A stretch of 9,765 bases of DNA from Planctomycetota bacterium. GTDB lineage: Bacteria > Planctomycetota > UBA8742 > SKZP01. Positions within the stretch are counted from its first letter, which is position 1. Each line of letters begins with the position of its first letter. Below are positions 1-6,994 of the stretch, piece by piece. A model generated the notes under the pieces. That model was given only the letters and a program-made list of their open reading frames with translations, was not told the DNA's origin and ran no database searches. Location of the stretch: contig SKZP01000272.1 of NCBI GenBank assembly GCA_007127275.1, positions 1 to 9,765 of the forward strand, in the 5' to 3' direction. The translations under genes and the position numbers were made by a program.

Positions 1-209
1 CTGTGGGCGTGGCAGAATCCCTTTCGCCACGCGGTTTGGCTTCGCGGATTGATTTTCTCTGGTTGAAAAAAATTGCCTCCGGCCGCGGGGTGGTGCGCGA
101 CACGGAGGCGGGCTCGCCTTGCGCGTTGGACACGACGGGGGGTGCGCACGTGCGCTCGTGCCCCACGCACGTTGGTGGCGAGCAACGGCGGCAACGCGAC
201 GAACGCGAC
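1..209. other. Non-coding left edge, downstream of the STAS-like gene
   Basis: No convincing gene is seen here. The open frames crossing it are antisense shadows of the STAS-like gene at 210-623 or have low-complexity Arg/Ala-rich translations. It contains a GC-rich inverted repeat (148-172, listed separately) that could end transcription of the minus-strand gene. A short A-rich tract lies at about 65-73. What lies left of the window is unknown. Confidence 0.5.
148..172 (-). terminator. Possible hairpin terminator downstream of the STAS-like gene
   Basis: ACGTGCG (148-154) pairs with CGCACGT (166-172), giving a perfect 7-bp stem with an 11-nt loop. It lies about 40 nt beyond the stop codon of the minus-strand STAS-like gene. 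No T-run follows in the direction of transcription, so it is at best a hairpin-only stop signal. The left arm is also part of a 12-bp perfect palindrome at 144-155 (GCGCACGTGCGC), so another fold is possible. Confidence 0.3.
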
Positions 210-623
210 TTACTCGGGGATCTGCCGGCCGCCGGCCGTTTCGTGCGTCCCCGGCGGGGCGGCCTCGGCGAGCCAACGAATGGCCTCGTCGTGCTGGGAC
301 TTGTCGAAGTACTTCACCTCGGCGGTGTGAAACGGCTTGGAGAGCGCGGTCAGGAACTTTTCCCAGCCGTGCTCCCCGAGGACCGCGACGCGCCGCATGT
401 CGGTGAGGTGCTTGAGCGCTTCCTTGCGGTCCTCGAGCATACCGCTGGGATCCCAGCCCTCGAAGTCGGACTCGAAGATCATCATTAGCCGACCGTGGCC
501 GTGCTCGCGCACCTTCTCGTCGAGTTGCGGCTCGAAGTTCTTGTAGTCCTCTTTGCTGATCCGCCCGTGGGCGTGCACGACGAGCACGTCCTGATGAGGC
601 AGCGTTTTGACGTCGAACGGCAC
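210..623 (-). CDS. SpoIIAA/STAS-like small soluble protein
   Basis: A 137-residue soluble protein resembling the SpoIIAA-like (STAS-superfamily, DUF3478-type) proteins. Known members are about 120 residues with an alternating beta/alpha fold; some bind lipids or act as anti-sigma antagonists, but most have no assigned role. Visible here are an opening strand pair (VLVVHAHGRIS, 13-23), a helix with the charged segment around DYKNFEPQLDEKV (26-38), a core strand RLMMIFESDFEGW (45-57), a helix rich in E/K/L (62-73), the strand RRVAVLG (77-83), and the family-like ending with EVKYFDKSQHDEAIRWL (102-118). The last 15 or so residues are a polar tail. The start codon is GTG. An AGGAG-type Shine-Dalgarno sequence lies about 7 nt upstream on the minus strand, which supports this start. 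The gene is monocistronic and divergent from the secreted-protein gene at 923. No phosphorylatable serine motif of true SpoIIAA is claimed. The family call is fairly secure; the function is not. Confidence 0.85.
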   Translation of the reverse strand: MPFDVKTLPHQDVLVVHAHGRISKEDYKNFEPQLDEKVREHGHGRLMMIFESDFEGWDPSGMLEDRKEALKHLTDMRRVAVLGEHGWEKFLTALSKPFHTAEVKYFDKSQHDEAIRWLAEAAPPGTHETAGGRQIPE

Positions 624-922
624 GGCTTACTCCTCGGTAGCACGACAGGTAAAGCACCAGAGCACAGATGCGTGGGGCACGCGGTGCCACCACAACCACA
701 CCGCCTCGGAAACCGCCGGCCCGCCTTTCGGATTCCCGGTCAAGCCAGGCATCGACATCCGTATACCCAATGGTTCCCGTTCGGCATTTTTTGAAATGGC
801 TCTCGCGGCAGACCGTCGAACCCATATGAACGCGACCGAGCAAGTGGCGCCGGCGCACCCCCGACAACACCCGTCACAGGCGGTGCCCCGCGCCCGCCTC
901 GCAGCAACGAAAGGCACCTGCC
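624..922. other. Divergent intergenic spacer (STAS-like gene / secreted-protein gene)
   Basis: About 300 bp between two divergent starts, expected to hold promoters for both. No hexamer pair with good spacing was found. A TATAC element at about 762 and a T-run ending in TTGAAA (785-796) lack partners. A short stem GGCAC-GCG-GTGCC lies at about 676-688. Open frames here are arginine-rich and uninformative. Confidence 0.4.
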
Positions 923-1654
923 ATGCACCCCAGGACGACCGCACAATTTGTTTTGAGCACTCCCGTCATAGCCCTCGCCCTTGCCGCGGTGCTCTTTGCC
1001 GGCGCCACGCACAACGCGAACGCGTGTCCCGGCTGTCTCCCGCAATTCGAACGGGTCTCGTTCGTTGGCATGTTGATGGAGTACGACGCGAGCAAAGACG
1101 AGGCGAGCAAGCGCCGTCGACCCGCAAGCCCAAACTTCCTCCTTGTGCTCGAGGGGCGACAAGGCGTGCCGCTGGTGGTGAACACACGCAATGAGAGGGC
1201 CCTGGAGCGCGCCCACGCCAACGTGGGACAGTACGTCCACGTGGACGGCTTGCGCGACTTCGGCTCCCGCAACGTCGAAGTGACCTCCTTGAGCGCAACC
1301 GAGCCGGAAACCTTCGAATGGGTCGGCCACTTTCAGAACGTGGACGTAGCAGCGAACGAAGACGGCGACGACGACAGCTCGCCGCGCCACAAGCTGCTCT
1401 TCACGTGCGAGTCGTCCGAGCGCCAACGCGTCGTGGTCAACGCCGACGAGCTTGGCTCCTTCAGCGTTGATGGAGAGGAGGAGCCCACGCGCTTCAAAGT
1501 GCTCGCCCACTACGTCCTTCACGAGGAGCGCGTCGCGCTGCACATCACAAGCGTCGAGCAACAGCCGGAAGGCGAGGTAGAGGAAGGCGACAACGACGGA
1601 GACGACGAGCGCACCCACCCGCGGAGGCCGGAACCGGCCGGGCCCTGCTGTTGA
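923..1654 (+). CDS. Secreted protein with two similar beta-rich modules, function unknown
   Basis: A 243-residue protein not recognised as a named family. Residues 1-34 form a clear Sec signal peptide: a basic start, a hydrophobic core VIALALAAVLFAGA and a predicted cleavage after ANA. The mature protein would begin with CPGC (35-38), a redox- or metal-type cysteine pair placed right at its N-terminus. Two stretches look homologous. The first (about 46-124) runs from SFVGMLMEYD through FLLVLEG, VPLVVN and VGQYVHVDGL to NVEVTSL. The second (about 132-212) runs from EWVGHFQNVDV through KLLFTCES, QRVVVN and RFKVLAHYVL to ALHITSV. The order of hydrophobic strands suggests a small beta-barrel, perhaps OB-like, present twice; that is inference. 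The tail (214-243) is acidic then Pro/Arg-rich and ends PCC. AAGG lies about 8 nt before the ATG. The gene stands alone and converges on the GH3 gene. Being exported is well supported; function is unknown. Confidence 0.75.
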   Translation: MHPRTTAQFVLSTPVIALALAAVLFAGATHNANACPGCLPQFERVSFVGMLMEYDASKDEASKRRRPASPNFLLVLEGRQGVPLVVNTRNERALERAHANVGQYVHVDGLRDFGSRNVEVTSLSATEPETFEWVGHFQNVDVAANEDGDDDSSPRHKLLFTCESSERQRVVVNADELGSFSVDGEEEPTRFKVLAHYVLHEERVALHITSVEQQPEGEVEEGDNDGDDERTHPRRPEPAGPCC

Positions 1655-1978
1655 AGGCTAGCGGGTGTGAGGACACACCCAAACGGCGATCAAACGGGGG
1701 CAACTGCCCGCGCAGATACGTTCTCGGTATTTCCCTAGCCCACCGGCTGCCGTCGGTGGGCTCCGTTCGTTCGCGCAGGGATGATCAAATTAATGAGGAG
1801 AGGCCGCGGTCCCCGAGGTGTTGTGTTCGCACGTCCGGTTCTGCGCGCTGGATCCCATACTGCCAGCGCAAAACGCGTGGGCACCGCATTGTCCGTCCCC
1901 GAGCCACCCACACAGCCACTGGACTTCAAGGGCGGACGACGCACGAAGGTGGTTAACCCAGGGCGTCCTCGGGGGGCG
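1655..1978. other. Convergent intergenic region
   Basis: 324 bp between the stop codons of the secreted-protein gene (+) and the GH3 gene (-). It holds the hairpin at 1737-1762 and a short AT-richer patch at about 1780-1797. Open frames in it give Arg/Pro/Gly-rich translations without recognisable domains, and no Shine-Dalgarno supports them. A direct repeat of the GGGCGTC type lies at about 1960-1980 next to the GH3 stop. Confidence 0.5.
1737..1762 (+). terminator. Hairpin between convergent genes, probable transcription terminator
   Basis: AGCCCACCG (1737-1745) and CGGTGGGCT (1754-1762) form a perfect 9-bp stem with an 8-nt loop, 83 nt beyond the stop of the secreted-protein gene. There is no long T-run after it on either strand, so it is not a textbook intrinsic terminator. 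Its position between convergent genes fits a bidirectional stop or a dispersed REP-like palindrome. The CCCAC/GTGGG core recurs at 5010-5030 and 7024-7056. Confidence 0.55.
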
Positions 1979-3577
1979 TCAGGAGCGGGGAGTCACTCGT
2001 TGCAACTCCTGTAGCGTTTCGCAGAGGCTCGGCTCTAGTTCCGGCGTCAGCACGCGCGGCACTTTGTTTTGTGCGCCCAGCTTTTTGCGACGCTTCATCC
2101 ACACATAAAACGTCTCCGGCGGCACCGGCTGCACGACCGGCGGCAACAGTCCGTGGTCTCCCTTGCGGTGGGCGTCGTAGTCGCGGTTGAGCGAGTGCTC
2201 GCGCAGGTCCTTGTCGATGTCGCGTGCGAACGCCTCCATATCGGCCGGCGGCTTATTCTGAAATTCGACGTACCAGCGGTGCTGGGGCGTCGGATGATTC
2301 GGACTCGGCAGTATGGCGCCGACGGTGTACTCCTTGACCGCCACGTGCGCCCGCTTGGCGGCGTAGCCGAGCGCCTGGTCCATCTCGCGCACCGTGACGT
2401 GCTCGCCGAAGAAGTTCAAGAAGGCGCTTAGCCGCCCCGTCAGGTAAAAGCGCGGCGGTGACGTATCGACGAAGCGCACGGTGTCGCCGACGACGTAGCG
2501 TAGCAGTCCCTGGTTCGTCGTCATCACGATCGCGTACTCGACGTCCGCCTCGATCTCGTCGAGCGTGTGCGACTCGGGGAATTCCTTCTCCGCCTCCTCG
2601 ACGGGGACGAATTCGTAAAAGGTCTCGAGGTCGGGAATGACCAGTTGCGCCGTGTCCTCGTGGTCCGGGCCACCGGGCAAGTCCTGCACGCTGATCGCGC
2701 CGGACTCCGTCGCGGTGTAGCTGTCGATGTAGAGGATCTCGCGGTCGATCAGTTCGTGGAACAGCTCGCGGTAGGGGGCGAAGTTCATGCCGCCGTGGAT
2801 GAACAAGCGCAGGTTCGGCCAGACTTCGCCGATCGGTCTGCCGTGTTCCTTTTCACGAATCCGGTCGAAGAGGATCGCCATCCAACTGGGCACGCCGCTG
2901 ACCATGCGGATGTCCTCGTGGCGGGTTCGCTCGGCGATCGCTTCGAGTTTTTCTTCCCAGTTGACAATGGCGGCGATGTCTTTGCCGGGGGCGTAAAAGC
3001 GGCGCACCCACGGGGGGATGTGGCGGGCCATGATGCCGGTGTTGTCCCCGTAGTAGTTCGGCAGCCCGTGTGGGTTGTGGCGGTTGGGAATCTCGCCGAA
3101 GGTGGTCGAGCCGCCGAGGAAAAGCCCCTTTGAGTCACTGTTGAAGAGCGACGAGTCGTCTGAGTGAACGAAATAGGGGGCGAGGGTGACGAGTCCGCCG
3201 TCCTTGTTCGACTTGATCGTGCGGTGGGTGATCGGGATGAACTTGTTGTGTCCGGCGGCGGAGGTTGTGCCGCTGGTCATCCCCCAGTAGCGGATCTGCC
3301 CGGGCCAGATAACGTCGGGCTCCCCGTAATAGGCGCGCTGCCAGTATTCGTAGACGGACTCGTAGGTGGTCAGCGGCATCGTCCGGCGGAAGGCGTCGAG
3401 ATCGCTGGGTTCGAGTCGGTCGAGTCCGTAATCTCTGCCGAAGACGGTTCGGCTTACGGGAATCAACAAGCTGCGCAAGACGCGGCGCTGTACCGCAAGC
3501 GGCTCCGCCACCGCCCGTTGCAAGCGACGCCATCGCGCCCGTGCCAATCGCCTTAGCATCCGGCCGGCCATGCTCAT
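1979..3577 (-). CDS. GH3 auxin-responsive-promoter family acyl-adenylating enzyme
   Basis: A 532-residue member of the GH3 family (ANL-type adenylating enzymes). Plant GH3s activate a carboxylic acid with ATP and join it to an amino acid. Bacterial members share the fold, but their substrates are largely unknown. Visible motifs are the Ser/Thr/Gly-rich ATP-binding loop TSGTTSAAGHNKFIP (101-115), the second adenylate motif YTATES (287-292), YVVGDTVRF (361-369) corresponding to the YRxGD-type motif, the hinge region GRLSAFLNFFGEHVT (381-395), and a C-terminal basic NKVPR (504-508) where GH3s carry a conserved Lys/Pro segment. Length and motif order match an intact enzyme with no frameshift. The N-terminus (1-45) is strongly basic. 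The ATG at 3577 has only a weak AAGGA-like element upstream, and in-frame ATGs at 3571 and 3559 are alternatives. It lies about 220 bp downstream of the Clp-N-like gene on the same strand, so separate transcription is likely. No amino-acid or hormone pathway genes adjoin, so the substrate cannot be inferred. Confidence 0.93.
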   Translation of the reverse strand: MSMAGRMLRRLARARWRRLQRAVAEPLAVQRRVLRSLLIPVSRTVFGRDYGLDRLEPSDLDAFRRTMPLTTYESVYEYWQRAYYGEPDVIWPGQIRYWGMTSGTTSAAGHNKFIPITHRTIKSNKDGGLVTLAPYFVHSDDSSLFNSDSKGLFLGGSTTFGEIPNRHNPHGLPNYYGDNTGIMARHIPPWVRRFYAPGKDIAAIVNWEEKLEAIAERTRHEDIRMVSGVPSWMAILFDRIREKEHGRPIGEVWPNLRLFIHGGMNFAPYRELFHELIDREILYIDSYTATESGAISVQDLPGGPDHEDTAQLVIPDLETFYEFVPVEEAEKEFPESHTLDEIEADVEYAIVMTTNQGLLRYVVGDTVRFVDTSPPRFYLTGRLSAFLNFFGEHVTVREMDQALGYAAKRAHVAVKEYTVGAILPSPNHPTPQHRWYVEFQNKPPADMEAFARDIDKDLREHSLNRDYDAHRKGDHGLLPPVVQPVPPETFYVWMKRRKKLGAQNKVPRVLTPELEPSLCETLQELQRVTPRS

Positions 3578-3795
3578 GTTCGCTACGCGTTCCTTTTCCC
3601 GAGGCCAGCAACGGAAGACTCACCCTGTGGCCGGGGCACAAGACCAGGGTCCAAACCGCCACGCGCCACAGGACTCCCAAGCAAAGCGGGCATACCGTAC
3701 ATCCTTTGTCACCCCCGCGCGAGCACAACACGCTTGCCACTCCCCCGACAGCTGGTGGGGGCGACACACCTTGTGCCGGGCGCCTTTCCCGTCGC
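3578..3795. other. Spacer between two minus-strand genes
   Basis: About 218 bp separating the Clp-N-like gene from the downstream GH3 gene. A CCCCC (3742-3746) / GGGGG (3757-3761) inverted repeat with a 10-nt loop lies about 35 nt past the Clp-N-like stop and may act as a weak terminator. No promoter with good hexamers and spacing was found for the GH3 gene on the minus strand. No coding sequence is supported here. Confidence 0.4.
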
Positions 3796-4827
3796 TCACG
3801 GTGTCGTCTCGTGCACCTCGGTTCCCTCGCCGTTGGCATCCTGGCGATCTCCGGGTACCGCCCAGTGAACACCTCCGCGGCGCTTTTCGATCCGGATCGC
3901 TCCGAGAGTTTCAAGGATGGCTGGAATGTAGGAGGCGAGATTGCCGCTGATGCTGAACTGGCGCAGAAAGGCTTCGAAGGTATCGGGCTCGGGCACGCGG
4001 TTTTCGGCGCAGCTACCGAGTTCGACCTCCCCTTGCCGGCGTACGAATTCGACCGACTCGCGAATCAGCCGTTCGGTGTCGAAAAAGATCGAGTTGCCTT
4101 CGCCGTCATACGCCTTTTTCTGAAAGCGCCAGCCGGAGAAGATGTGCAGATCGCCGCCGCGCACCTCGGCACGGAACGGCTTCTTTTGCGCCGCGGTCTT
4201 GTAGTCGCCGTCGAGCGCCATTGCCGCGTACTGCTCCGGTGTCAGGCGGTACCGTGCCCCGCTCGGGGCGACGCGGCGTTTGTCGGCGGAGGCTTCGCGG
4301 CCCTCGCCGGCGTCTTGCGTACCGCCGCCGGTGTCGAGTCCCAGCGCCTTTTCGAGGCGCGCTCGCAGCTCCTCCGGGGCGTGTCCCGCGTTGTCCAAAG
4401 CGCGGACGGCGGCCGTCGTCGCTTCGCCGAGCGCGTGCCACAGCGCGAGGTCGGCAAGCAACGCCGGCGGCGGGGCAGAGGCCCCCTCGGAGACGCGCGC
4501 CATCGCCTCCGCAGCACACTGCTCGAGCGCGGCGCTCATCGCCTCGTCCTCGCCGGCCCCTTCGTCCAACCGGGCGAGCCGCTCCACGTGCGTGGCGAGC
4601 TTCGCCGGATCGGCGCCGCGATCCGCAAGCAAGCCGTGCAGCAACGAGTCGGCGAAGTGCAGGGAAGCAAGCAGCAGGTGCCCGGTGTTCGCCCGCGGCA
4701 TGCCCAGTCGCAGGGCCTCCTCGCCGGCCTTTTCGAGAACCCCGCCGAGGGCTGCCACTTTCGCTTGCGCCGAATTCGGGTGTGATTGGTCGTTCGAGTT
4801 GCGTCGGGATTTCGCCATGTCGTCCAT
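3796..4827 (-). CDS. Tandem Clp-N-like repeat protein without ATPase, winged-helix-like C-terminus
   Basis: A 343-residue soluble protein. Residues about 22-84 (KVAALGGVLEKAGEEALRLG, then the NTGHLLLASLHF signature and LLADRGADPAKL) match the helical repeat of the Clp N-terminal domain, the adaptor- and substrate-binding part of ClpA/B/C. A second, more diverged copy spans about 98-163 (ALEQCAAEAMARV, PALLADLALWHAL, LDNAGHAPEELRARLEKAL). No Walker A or B motif follows, so it cannot be a Clp ATPase. A variable Gly/Asp-rich linker (164-190) leads to YRLTPEQYAAM (193-203), an FRAEVRGGDLHIFSGW segment (218-233), and a C-terminal part (about 246-325). There, helices (FDTERLIRESVEFVRRQ, FEAFLRQFSI, SYIPAILETLGAI) end in a beta-wing (RIEKRRGGVHWAV), suggesting a winged helix. 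The frame stays open up to 5043, but the upstream part is Arg/Pro-rich and overlaps the promoter region. An ATG at 4818 has a better GGA-type site 7 nt upstream and is equally plausible. Possible roles are a ClpC/ClpP adaptor or a regulator; neither is proven. Confidence 0.8.
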   Translation of the reverse strand: MDDMAKSRRNSNDQSHPNSAQAKVAALGGVLEKAGEEALRLGMPRANTGHLLLASLHFADSLLHGLLADRGADPAKLATHVERLARLDEGAGEDEAMSAALEQCAAEAMARVSEGASAPPPALLADLALWHALGEATTAAVRALDNAGHAPEELRARLEKALGLDTGGGTQDAGEGREASADKRRVAPSGARYRLTPEQYAAMALDGDYKTAAQKKPFRAEVRGGDLHIFSGWRFQKKAYDGEGNSIFFDTERLIRESVEFVRRQGEVELGSCAENRVPEPDTFEAFLRQFSISGNLASYIPAILETLGAIRIEKRRGGVHWAVPGDRQDANGEGTEVHETTP

Positions 4828-5009
4828 TCGCTGCGTGCCATACTTCTGCAGATCCGCGCCGCCGTCGCAAACAGGCAACCGCCACGCCCCTGCCGACGCG
4901 TGCATACCACATTGCCTACGCGTCTGTCCTGTCGAGCAGCACGTTTCACCCAGGCCCCCCGGATCGCCCACGGGCTTCGCGCGTGTGCCGACCCGTGAAT
5001 CGCGTGCGA

Positions 5010-5030
5010 CCCACGGCCGACGCCCGTGGG
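5010..5030. repeat. CCCACGG/CCGTGGG inverted repeat
   Basis: CCCACGG (5010-5016) and CCGTGGG (5024-5030) form a perfect 7-bp stem with a 7-nt loop. It sits 26 bp upstream of the -35 element at 5056, so it could be an operator or a dispersed palindrome. Its core resembles the hairpins at 1737-1762 and 7024-7056. Confidence 0.45.
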
Positions 5031-5055
5031 CGTGGGGGCACAAATCCCGCGTTGC

Positions 5056-5083
5056 TTGACAGCTCGCATGGCGGAGATATAAC
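5056..5083 (+). promoter_or_regulatory. Near-consensus sigma70-type promoter
   Basis: TTGACA (5056-5061) is a perfect -35 hexamer. It is followed after 16 bp by TATAAC (5078-5083), five of six matches to TATAAT. The expected transcription start is near 5090, leaving a leader of about 114 nt before the small membrane-protein gene at 5204. The PH-domain gene at 5564 could be on the same transcript. The match is strong for a GC-rich region; activity is inferred. Confidence 0.65.
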
Positions 5084-5203
5084 GCGACGCGTACCGAATT
5101 ACCGTCGGCTCGGCGTGTTTGTACGTCGAATGTGTTACCTCGCGGCTTACCTTGTCGTTTTCATCCTCGGCGAGGTGATCCGCCACCGTCGACGGGGCTT
5201 TGC

Positions 5204-5428
5204 ATGGCACCCATGGCCAGCGCTGTCCACTGGCAACGGGTGCGGAAGGGGCTTGTTCCACAGATGCTTCAACTCATGCTTGTCCTCGCTGCGGCGCTGG
5301 CGGCCGCGTATGTCGTGTACGTGTTTCTTTCGTACGAGCAAGAACACGGCCACGGCAACAAACCCCCCGAACACGGCCCGGACGAGTCGCACGACGTGAC
5401 GGCACACGACGGTGCTTCGTCGACGTAG
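5204..5428 (+). CDS. Small single-pass membrane protein, function unknown
   Basis: A 74-residue protein with one transmembrane helix at about residues 21-43 (QLMLVLAAALAAAYVVYVFL) after a short basic segment (QRVRKG). A polar His/Asp/Glu-rich tail (44-74) contains EQEHGHGNKPPEHGPDESHD. The positive-inside rule puts the N-terminus in the cytoplasm and the His-rich tail outside; a metal-binding role for the histidines is only a guess. The start at 5204 has a GACGGGG stretch six nt upstream. Starts at 5213 and 5264 are also possible; the latter begins almost at the TM helix and has GGAAGGGG 12 nt upstream. The frame is open further up to a GTG at 5132, but that extension is Pro/Arg-rich. A strong promoter candidate ends about 120 bp upstream, which supports a real gene. 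It precedes the PH-domain gene by 135 bp on the same strand. No family is recognised. Confidence 0.55.
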   Translation: MAPMASAVHWQRVRKGLVPQMLQLMLVLAAALAAAYVVYVFLSYEQEHGHGNKPPEHGPDESHDVTAHDGASST

Positions 5429-5563
5429 GCTCTCGGGGTGTGCGCCAAGTAAGGTGCTGCGGGGTTGCGTCGCGCGCACAATGGGGTAGCGTAGCAGCAT
5501 TCCCGGCCTTTCCACCCGCCGTGCCGTCATCTTTACTCACACAGTTCCGTTCAGGAGTCGCCG

Positions 5564-6994
5564 ATGTCCGACAAACCTGCCGACGAACAACCGCAGACCA
5601 CGTCCGAGGCCGAGGCACAAGAGGCACTTTCGCTGCCGCTTCCCGAGGGGGATCGCTTGAGCCTGCCGGAGGTCGTGCAGGTCATCGAGCACCACAAGGG
5701 CGTGAAGATCGCCGCGGATGAAACCGAGCGTCCCCGCTTTCTCAAGGCGTTGCACGACGGCGCGTTTCCCGCGCCGATCGAGCCCAAGGGGCCGTTGCCG
5801 CGCAGCAAGAAGGGGGGAGACGTCAGCTGGACCGAGTGCTACTGGGCCCGCAAGGATGTCGACGCCTGGCTCGGTGGCAAGCAGGACGTCAAGGACTGGG
5901 AGGAGTCCTGGGCCTCGCACAAGATTCGCAAGCGCCGCGACCTGCCCGCCCTTGCCTCCTACACCGCCCGCCGCATCGTCCGCGGCCCGCAGGAGTGGGA
6001 GCATTGGTCCGACAAGTACCGCTGGCAGGCCTACATCGGCCCCTTCCTCGCCTGGCTGATCTGGCTCGGCATCGTCGGCTACTTCGCCTTCGGGATTCTG
6101 CTGCCGCTCGACGACCCGCTGATCCAGTACACCGAGGAAGGCGAGCCCGAGCTTGTCAATCCGGATACACTCTTCGAGTACCGTCATCCGGAAACCGGCG
6201 AGTTGCGCTGGGCGCTGCGCAAGGAAGACCGCGACGTTTGGTACCAAGACTACGCCTACTACGCCGCGCATCTCGTGTTCCACCAGCCCCCGGCGGACCT
6301 CGAGCCGGTCGTCGACGCCGATCCGGAACATTTCGAGGAAGACGGCAAGATTGATCCGGACTGGCTGCTCACCTACCGCACCGAGGATGGGGAGCGCAAA
6401 CCACAGCCTGCTCGCGAGTTGCAATACCGCGAAGACGACAGCGAACACGTCGTCGGCCGCACGCGAGACGGAGAACGGCAGGCGCTGCCCAGCAGCATGG
6501 TCGATCAAAACCGCGTAGCCGCCGAATACCTCTATGGCCAGCGCCAGTACTCCTTCTTCCGCTTCGTCGCGGCGGACCTGAGCGAGGCTACGGGAATTCC
6601 CTTCCTTTCGGTGCCGATGGTGCTGTTCATTCTCATCGCGATGATTCCGTTCTTGCTGTCGCTGCTGCGCTTCTTCTACTCCATCCTTAGTTACGCCTAC
6701 TCGCTGACCGACCAGCGACTGATCGTTCGCGAGGGCGTGATTGTGGTGCGGCAACGGCAGATTCGCGTGATTCAGATTCAGGACCTCGCCGTCGAGCAAG
6801 GGCCCATTCAACGCTTGCTCAGCATCGGCGACGTGCTGACCATTGCGCCGGACGACACGGATACGCCGAAGTACCTGATCCGCGGCGTGCGTCACCCGCT
6901 TGCGGTGAAGGACCGCATCTTCGCCGTCTCCGAAGAGGCGAAGTCGAACAAGACGTACTACGTCGAAGCCGGTGCGCGCGCCGGGCGCCGCTAA
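5564..6994 (+). CDS. Two-TM membrane protein with C-terminal bacterial PH (bPH2/DUF304-type) domain
   Basis: A 476-residue membrane protein. Residues 1-30 are a polar acidic lead. Residues about 31-103 (LSLPEVVQVIEHH, then FLKALHDGAFPAPI and WARKDVDAWLGG) resemble the small helix-turn-helix/wing layout of excisionase or AlpA-like domains, a tentative reading. TM1 spans about 155-182 (YIGPFLAWLIWLGIVGYFAF). It is followed by a roughly 165-residue acidic segment (183-346), rich in Tyr/Asp/Glu and predicted outside the cytoplasm. TM2 spans about 347-375 (FLSVPMVLFILIAMIPFLLS). The C-terminus (379-456) is a good bPH2 match: YSLTDQRLIVREGVIVV, IRVIQIQDLAVEQGPIQRLL, SIGDVLTI, then a closing RGVRHPLAVKDRIF helix. 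This family (YdbS/YdbT-like) is membrane-associated and mostly uncharacterised. AGGAG lies six nt before the ATG. The gene ends 29 nt before a strong hairpin. The start, frame and PH call are secure; the role is unknown. Confidence 0.88.
   Translation: MSDKPADEQPQTTSEAEAQEALSLPLPEGDRLSLPEVVQVIEHHKGVKIAADETERPRFLKALHDGAFPAPIEPKGPLPRSKKGGDVSWTECYWARKDVDAWLGGKQDVKDWEESWASHKIRKRRDLPALASYTARRIVRGPQEWEHWSDKYRWQAYIGPFLAWLIWLGIVGYFAFGILLPLDDPLIQYTEEGEPELVNPDTLFEYRHPETGELRWALRKEDRDVWYQDYAYYAAHLVFHQPPADLEPVVDADPEHFEEDGKIDPDWLLTYRTEDGERKPQPARELQYREDDSEHVVGRTRDGERQALPSSMVDQNRVAAEYLYGQRQYSFFRFVAADLSEATGIPFLSVPMVLFILIAMIPFLLSLLRFFYSILSYAYSLTDQRLIVREGVIVVRQRQIRVIQIQDLAVEQGPIQRLLSIGDVLTIAPDDTDTPKYLIRGVRHPLAVKDRIFAVSEEAKSNKTYYVEAGARAGRR

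Larger units (their letters stand above)
4828..5203. other. Divergent regulatory region
   Basis: 376 bp between divergent starts. It holds the palindrome at 5010-5030 and the rightward promoter at 5056-5083, both listed separately. On the minus strand an extended -10-like TGGTATGCA (complement of about 4901-4909) could serve the Clp-N-like gene, but it has no good -35. Frames running through this region in both directions are Arg/Pro-rich and are not considered genes. Confidence 0.5.

Noticed and set aside
740..1618. 292-residue minus-strand frame over the secreted-protein gene
   Set aside because: The plus-strand product has a clear signal peptide and a repeated module. The antisense frame also crosses the upstream spacer and has no domain pattern.
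2567..3133. 188-residue plus-strand frame antisense to the GH3 gene
   Set aside because: The GH3 gene on the other strand carries all family motifs; this is a shadow frame.
4901..4929. Minus-strand promoter for the Clp-N-like gene (TGGTATGCA with GGACAG 17 bp upstream)
   Set aside because: The hexamers match poorly; the evidence is too weak to list as a feature.
4828..5043. N-terminal extension of the Clp-N-like protein (72 extra residues)
   Set aside because: The extension is Arg/Pro/Gly-rich, has no Shine-Dalgarno at its start and covers the palindrome at 5010-5030. The starts at 4827 or 4818 fit the domain boundary better.
4221..5399. 392-residue plus-strand frame, Arg/Pro-rich, antisense to the Clp-N-like gene
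   Set aside because: It has extreme Arg/Pro composition, no domain and no RBS, and it crosses the promoter region at 5056-5083.
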